Source: an uncultured Clostridia bacterium (GTDB taxonomy: Bacteria; Bacillota; Clostridia; TANB77; CAG-508). From it: 36,318 nt of DNA. The stretch's first letter is position 1. Every line of letters starts with the position of its first letter. The translations under genes and the position numbers were made by a program. The DNA is taken from positions 1 through 36,318 of the forward strand of contig CALXJQ010000007.1 in the NCBI GenBank assembly GCA_944388665.1. The letters are read 5' to 3'. Below are positions 33,689-36,318 of this stretch, piece after piece. The notes under the pieces were generated by a model, which saw only the letters and a list, made by a program, of their open reading frames with translations, made no database searches and was not told the origin of the DNA.

Positions 33689-33935
33689 AAAAAAAGCTCA
33701 ACCCCACATAAGGGCGAGCTTTACTTTCGCGGTACCACCTTAATTATTATTTCCAAAATAATATCTCAAATGCTTTAACGCAGCAATACGGATATCCCTA
33801 TTTTAGATTTCTCAGAATATCAACTAAAAAAGCTACCTTCCATTATCTTCACTTTAAGAAGCTCTCAGCCAACGACTTCTTTTCTCTTTAAAGTTAGTTT
33901 TAATGTACTCCTCTTTTTTATCGTCTTTTTCCAAA
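33689..33935 (-). promoter_or_regulatory. T-box leader of valS (GUA valine specifier)
   Basis: The stretch of ~370 bases between valS and the gene at 33954 is a T-box. The signature AAGGTGGTACCGCG is on the minus strand (rc of 33728-33741), preceded by Stem I (GATAAAAAAG pairs with CTTTTTT, bounding the specifier loop). The specifier codon is GTA (Val) at 33836-33834, followed by G as usual, and the AGTA element lies on the 5' side of the loop. The terminator stem AAGCTCGCCC ... GGGGTTGAGCTT with seven T spans 33689-33722. Uncharged tRNA-Val would favour the antiterminator and valS expression. Confidence 0.92.
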
Positions 33936-33953
33936 CAATTTATGTCTATATTA

Positions 33954-34478
33954 TTACACATTTTTTCTAAAATTGCAAGCTTTTTTTGCAAATCTTATTA
34001 TTATGGCAAGTACGATAAGAGCTAATACTATTGAGCAACTAACGATTATCGTATTTGATATTTTCTTTTCTTCTTGGCTAGCTAATGTTTTATCAGATTC
34101 TTTTCCCTGAACTTGATAAGTTTCAGTACTTTCGTATTCATTAAATTTTTCTAAAAATTTATCATAATTTTTAGGTGTTTCGCCTATATAATCTGTTTTA
34201 TATTCTCCACTTTCATTTTTCAATTCTACAAAACATATTTTTTGATTATCATCAGAAGATTCTTTATAAGTCAAATACCCTTTCACTTCATTTTCTTCCT
34301 CATCGGTTATAATAAGAGAATTTAATTGATAATCGTCTGAATCTATCCAATTTTCAAAAGCTTCTTTAATAAGTTCACTAGAATCTTTTATATTATTTTC
34401 AGCTGCAAATACATTATTAAAAAATAGTAAACTACTAATGGCTATAAGCATGATTACTGTAATTATTTTTGTTTTCAT
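33954..34478 (-). CDS. Small membrane protein, third gene of the ECF sigma operon
   Basis: 174 residues. A signal peptide (about 1-25, ending NNVFAAE), a ~115-residue acidic extracytoplasmic domain (VKGYLTYKESSDDNQK...), and a C-terminal helix (about 143-165) followed by a short basic tail (RFAKKACNFRKNV). The start 34478 is one base after the stop of the DUF4179 gene, with AAAGGAG upstream. Family not recognised. Topology suggests a surface sensor or partner for the anti-sigma gene. Confidence 0.6.
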   Translation of the reverse strand: MKTKIITVIMLIAISSLLFFNNVFAAENNIKDSSELIKEAFENWIDSDDYQLNSLIITDEEENEVKGYLTYKESSDDNQKICFVELKNESGEYKTDYIGETPKNYDKFLEKFNEYESTETYQVQGKESDKTLASQEEKKISNTIIVSCSIVLALIVLAIIIRFAKKACNFRKNV

Positions 34479-34479
34479 A

Positions 34480-35763
34480 TTACTTTTGCTCCTTTCCTAA
34501 CACAATTTCTATATCTTCTCCGTGGTAACTTATATGAACTGTTATTTCATCTGTTTGATTATAATTCGTAAGGTCATAAGTCGCTTTATAAGTCATAATT
34601 CCATCTTTATCGATATATACACTTCCATTAGCATTTGGACCTTGTGTCATTTCAAATTTCTCTCCATTAGAATTTGTCACATAAGAATCTATGTCATATA
34701 AATATCTTACTCGTTCTTCAATAGCTTTATTTTCTGGCATTTGCTCTTCTTTCCAAGCTATATAATTCAAAATTTCTGAATTTTTTAATTCATCTCCATC
34801 TGGTAATGTTTTATAAAATTTCCACTCTTCTGAAACTTTTCTTTCAGGAATCTTTTCTGATTGAGCTTGTATTGTAACATTCATTCCTGTAGGATATACA
34901 GTTGCTGCTGTTACTTTAAACTTGTCATCTGAAGATTTCTTTTGAACATAGCTTGTTGTCTGCCTATTATACATTTTTTCTGGCACATCAACACTAAAGT
35001 TCCAATTTCCATTTAAAGTAATTTCTTCGTCTCCTGCCTTTGTTTGCTCATTTTTAGCAATTTTTATTTGGCTCATTTCCATATTTAACTTTTTGCTCTT
35101 TGGATAACTGCAGTCTCCTCCCGTATAGATATTATAAACTACCTTTACATGATTTCCATCTTTTTGTGATACAAACGTGTTTACACCACTTCCAATATAT
35201 TGCTCATCAGTTGCCGTATCATAGTTGTATCCTAGATTTTTCTCTTTGCAAAATTCATCAAATTGTATGCCTGAATTGCAAAATAGTACCGTATTATTTT
35301 CATCATAGATAATTAAATCTGGGAAGTTCATATCGTAAACATCTTCTGCCTTTATAATCTCTGATGCTTTATCTGACAAAGTTACATCAAAAGTCATACT
35401 TAATGTAAAATCATCCATTACAAATTCATCCACTTTTATTGATGTATCTGCAGCATCTATCTGTTTGCCTGTTGTTGTATCTGCCACTGTTGCAACTGAA
35501 TTTTCTGCCTCCATGTTTGTATTTTCTATATAGCCTTCATTTATAGCTGTTTTTACGCCATCTCCCGTAAGAAAAAAATTATCATATATTTGGGCTGATA
35601 TATCATTTGCAAATACAATACCAGTAATTGATAAGCAGCCCATTATGCTTAAAGATATATTTTTTAGTGCTCTGCTTATTTTATAAGTCTTCTTATATCT
35701 TTTTTTACAATTTTCTACTGCAATTTCTTCATACAAGTTATTTAAAACCTTTTCTTTACTCAT
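34480..35763 (-). CDS. DUF4179-type membrane protein, candidate anti-sigma factor
   Basis: 427 residues. A short basic cytoplasmic part (KRYKKTYKISRALKN) precedes one helix (about 33-54), then ~370 residues of extracytoplasmic beta-rich domain with FTLSMTFDVTLSDKA and GWNFSVDVPEKM-like repeats. This is the DUF4179 architecture, found downstream of ECF sigma genes and thought to bind the cognate sigma through its short cytoplasmic end. The start overlaps the sigma gene's stop by 8 bases, supporting translational coupling. The ligand for the exterior domain is unknown. Confidence 0.75.
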   Translation of the reverse strand: MSKEKVLNNLYEEIAVENCKKRYKKTYKISRALKNISLSIMGCLSITGIVFANDISAQIYDNFFLTGDGVKTAINEGYIENTNMEAENSVATVADTTTGKQIDAADTSIKVDEFVMDDFTLSMTFDVTLSDKASEIIKAEDVYDMNFPDLIIYDENNTVLFCNSGIQFDEFCKEKNLGYNYDTATDEQYIGSGVNTFVSQKDGNHVKVVYNIYTGGDCSYPKSKKLNMEMSQIKIAKNEQTKAGDEEITLNGNWNFSVDVPEKMYNRQTTSYVQKKSSDDKFKVTAATVYPTGMNVTIQAQSEKIPERKVSEEWKFYKTLPDGDELKNSEILNYIAWKEEQMPENKAIEERVRYLYDIDSYVTNSNGEKFEMTQGPNANGSVYIDKDGIMTYKATYDLTNYNQTDEITVHISYHGEDIEIVLGKEQK

Positions 35764-36301
35764 ACTTAAATCCCCCTACCTTTAAAAATTCTTTAATCCT
35801 TTCCCTAGTACGATGTAATTTAACCTTTACATTACTTGCACTTAGGCCCATTTCTTTAGCTATCTCCTTTACTTTTTTTCCTTCGTAATAAAATTTAGTA
35901 AAAATTTCATATTCTGTTTTGCCCATCTTTTTTAAATTTTGAATTATACATTCATTTAATTCACGTTCTTCAATTACATTATTTATGTCAAATTTTGCAA
36001 CAATGTCATTTTCATAATTCGTAATCTGAATTTTCTTATTTTGTTCACTAAACTTTCTGAACATTACTTTTTTAGTAACTCCCGCTATATATGGACTAAA
36101 CTTTGCCTTTTTATCCAATTTGTTTCGATTTTTCCATATTATGAAGAAAACATCTGAAATAATTTCTTCTTCATCTTCTATAGATAGAATAGCGCTGTTT
36201 CTGATAATTGTACTTACATAGTTATAATATTTATTTACTACTCGTGTCATATCTAATGTATTTTGACTTATATAATTTCCTATTTTGTCTTCTTCAATCA
36301 T
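35756..36301 (-). CDS. ECF-family sigma factor
   Basis: 181 residues. Region 2 (about 20-85, EEEIISDVFFIIWKNRNKL) and region 4 (about 125-175, MGKTEYEIFTKFYYEGKKVKEIAKEMGLSASNVKVKLHRTRERIKEFL) are clear, with a short linker, as in extracytoplasmic function sigma factors. The start 36301 follows CGAAAGGAAAT. It is transcribed first, ahead of the DUF4179 protein. The promoter is outside the window. Target genes are unknown. Confidence 0.9.
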   Translation of the reverse strand: MIEEDKIGNYISQNTLDMTRVVNKYYNYVSTIIRNSAILSIEDEEEIISDVFFIIWKNRNKLDKKAKFSPYIAGVTKKVMFRKFSEQNKKIQITNYENDIVAKFDINNVIEERELNECIIQNLKKMGKTEYEIFTKFYYEGKKVKEIAKEMGLSASNVKVKLHRTRERIKEFLKVGGFKYE

Positions 36302-36318
36302 TTTTCTATTTCCTTTCG

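Overview
The window is AT-rich and comes from a spore-forming, anaerobic Clostridia-like member of the Bacillota. The support for this is a complete spoIIA locus with spoIID and spoIIQ, a valine T-box leader, class 1B dihydroorotate dehydrogenase (pyrD/pyrK), a Gram-positive LexA, consensus sigma-A promoters, and strong AAGGAGG-type ribosome binding sites. All but one of the recognised genes lie on the minus strand, so the text is best read from high to low coordinates. No tRNA, rRNA, CRISPR array or recognisable transposase/integrase gene was seen.

Region by region: 36.3-33.95 kb is an ECF sigma factor, a DUF4179-type membrane anti-sigma candidate and a small membrane protein in one operon. 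33.94-30.9 kb is a T-box (GUA specifier) followed by intact valS. 30.9-21.5 kb is an accessory island whose two ends carry copies of the valS 3' part: the intact gene on the right and a 535-bp relic with two internal deletions on the left. The island holds three small unknown genes, two paralogous alpha/beta hydrolases (both frame-broken), a WG-repeat plus HIT-like protein, a radical SAM enzyme, a second stand-alone HIT-like protein (the only plus-strand gene), a frame-broken phosphoesterase, a GT2 glycosyltransferase, a protein with a transglutaminase-like Cys-His-Asp pattern, and a decayed UDP-glucose dehydrogenase. 20.9-17.3 kb is the engulfment/forespore block spoIIAA-spoIIAB-sigF-spoIID-spoIIQ, with Spo0A-box-like sites upstream and a sigma-F-like promoter in front of spoIIQ. 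The first ~35 codons of sigF are spread over other frames, so sigF is broken here or carries sequence errors. 17.2-16.5 kb is lexA. 16.5-12.2 kb is a heterodimeric ABC exporter behind a consensus promoter whose spacer is a palindromic operator. 12.2-5.7 kb is an operon of a Na+/Ca2+ antiporter, a MacB-like ABC protein and a NatAB-like ABC pair. 5.7-3.7 kb is a gene remnant, pyrK and pyrD. 3.6-1.3 kb is a membrane-anchored BclA/TNF-like jelly-roll protein, a flavin reductase and a ferredoxin-type aldo/keto reductase. 1.07-0.04 kb is an Rpn-family PD-(D/E)XK protein and a strong terminator.

How they work together: the sporulation block encodes the forespore sigma switch (SpoIIAA/SpoIIAB/SigF) and the mother-cell/forespore engulfment enzymes it controls or cooperates with. 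The transporter operons look like cation and drug homeostasis. The most novel part is the island. A radical SAM enzyme sits between two HIT-like paralogs whose histidine triads are degenerate in complementary ways, and a transglutaminase-like protein sits beside an alpha/beta hydrolase. All family assignments are by eye from motifs and no database search was run.
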